64,000 nt of DNA from Patiria miniata (taxonomy: Eukaryota > Echinodermata > Asteroidea > Valvatida > Asterinidae). Below the pieces are notes generated by a model. It had not been told where the DNA came from. It saw only the letters and a list, made by a program, of their open reading frames with translations, and did no database searches. Positions 63,664 to 64,000 of this stretch are shown here, piece by piece (position 1 is the first letter of the stretch; every line of letters starts with the position of its first letter). The translations under genes and the position numbers were made by a program. The DNA lies in NCBI RefSeq assembly GCF_015706575.1, contig NW_024037062.1, positions 1,298,811 to 1,362,810 of the forward strand, written 5' to 3'.

Positions 63664-64000
63664 ACCCAAGTCACAATCCAATCAAAAGCCCAGTCACAAG
63701 TAAATCACAAGTCCAGTCACAAGTAAATCACAAGTCCAGTCAAGTAAATCACAAGTCCATTCACAAGTCCAGTCACAAGCAAATCACAAGTCCAATCACA
63801 AGTCCAGTCACAAGCAAATCACAAGTCCAGTCACAAGCAAATCACAAGTCCAGTCACAAGCAAATCACAAGTCCAGTCACAAGCAAAGCACAAGTCCAGT
63901 CACAAGCAAATCACAAGTCCAGTCACAAGCAAATCACAACTCCAGTCACAAGCAAATCACAAGTCCAGTCACAAGTAAATCACAATTCCAGTCAAGTAAA
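63664..64000. repeat. 23-bp CACAAGTCC array at right window edge
   Basis: About 14 units of AAATCACAAGTCCAGTCACA plus AGC, continuing past the window. Same motif family as the arrays at 1-240 and 53590-54215. Confidence 0.95.

Overview
The window is a stretch of an intron-rich, AT-leaning animal genome. It carries parts of two large cytoskeletal/scaffold genes and one small complete gene, embedded in many short non-autonomous repeats. Long introns, GT-AG junctions, a DLG5 gene, a giant ankyrin-type exon and abundant fold-back/MITE elements suggest an invertebrate metazoan. A marine deuterostome (echinoderm, hemichordate or amphioxus) is my guess; the species cannot be fixed from sequence alone.

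Plus strand, 251-29821: the 3' part of an ankyrin-like gene. Sixteen exons join in frame (3,822 codons plus stop): a run of short phase-0 exons, one 9,168-bp exon encoding 3,056 Glu-rich residues, then smaller exons ending in a basic ankyrin-type tail. ANK repeats, ZU5, UPA and death domains are not seen and would lie left of the window.

Minus strand, 39110-34718: a complete cyclophilin A gene (4 exons, 165 residues). Its first intron holds an 895-bp inverted repeat.

Minus strand, 63214-49835: the 3' part of DLG5. Sixteen exons (1,419 residues plus stop) encode most of PDZ2, a long low-complexity linker, PDZ3, PDZ4, SH3, hook and a GK-like domain. Coiled coil and PDZ1 would lie right of the window.

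Between cyclophilin and DLG5 (39-49.8 kb) I recognise no gene. This region has a 213/224-bp satellite split by a 1.2-kb Helentron-like element, and a 30-bp minisatellite. No retrovirus, LTR element or Polinton was recognised.

The most unusual pattern is repeated amplification of exon ends together with their 5' splice sites. A 51-bp unit (12 copies) at an ankyrin exon and a 95-bp unit (about 4 copies) at a DLG5 exon each carry the donor, and the PDZ3 exon end plus donor is copied once into its own intron. Other notable structures are dimeric higher-order repeats in the giant exon, a fold-back element with a tRNA-like core, nested MITEs, and one CACAAG/CTTGTG motif family in introns of both large genes.
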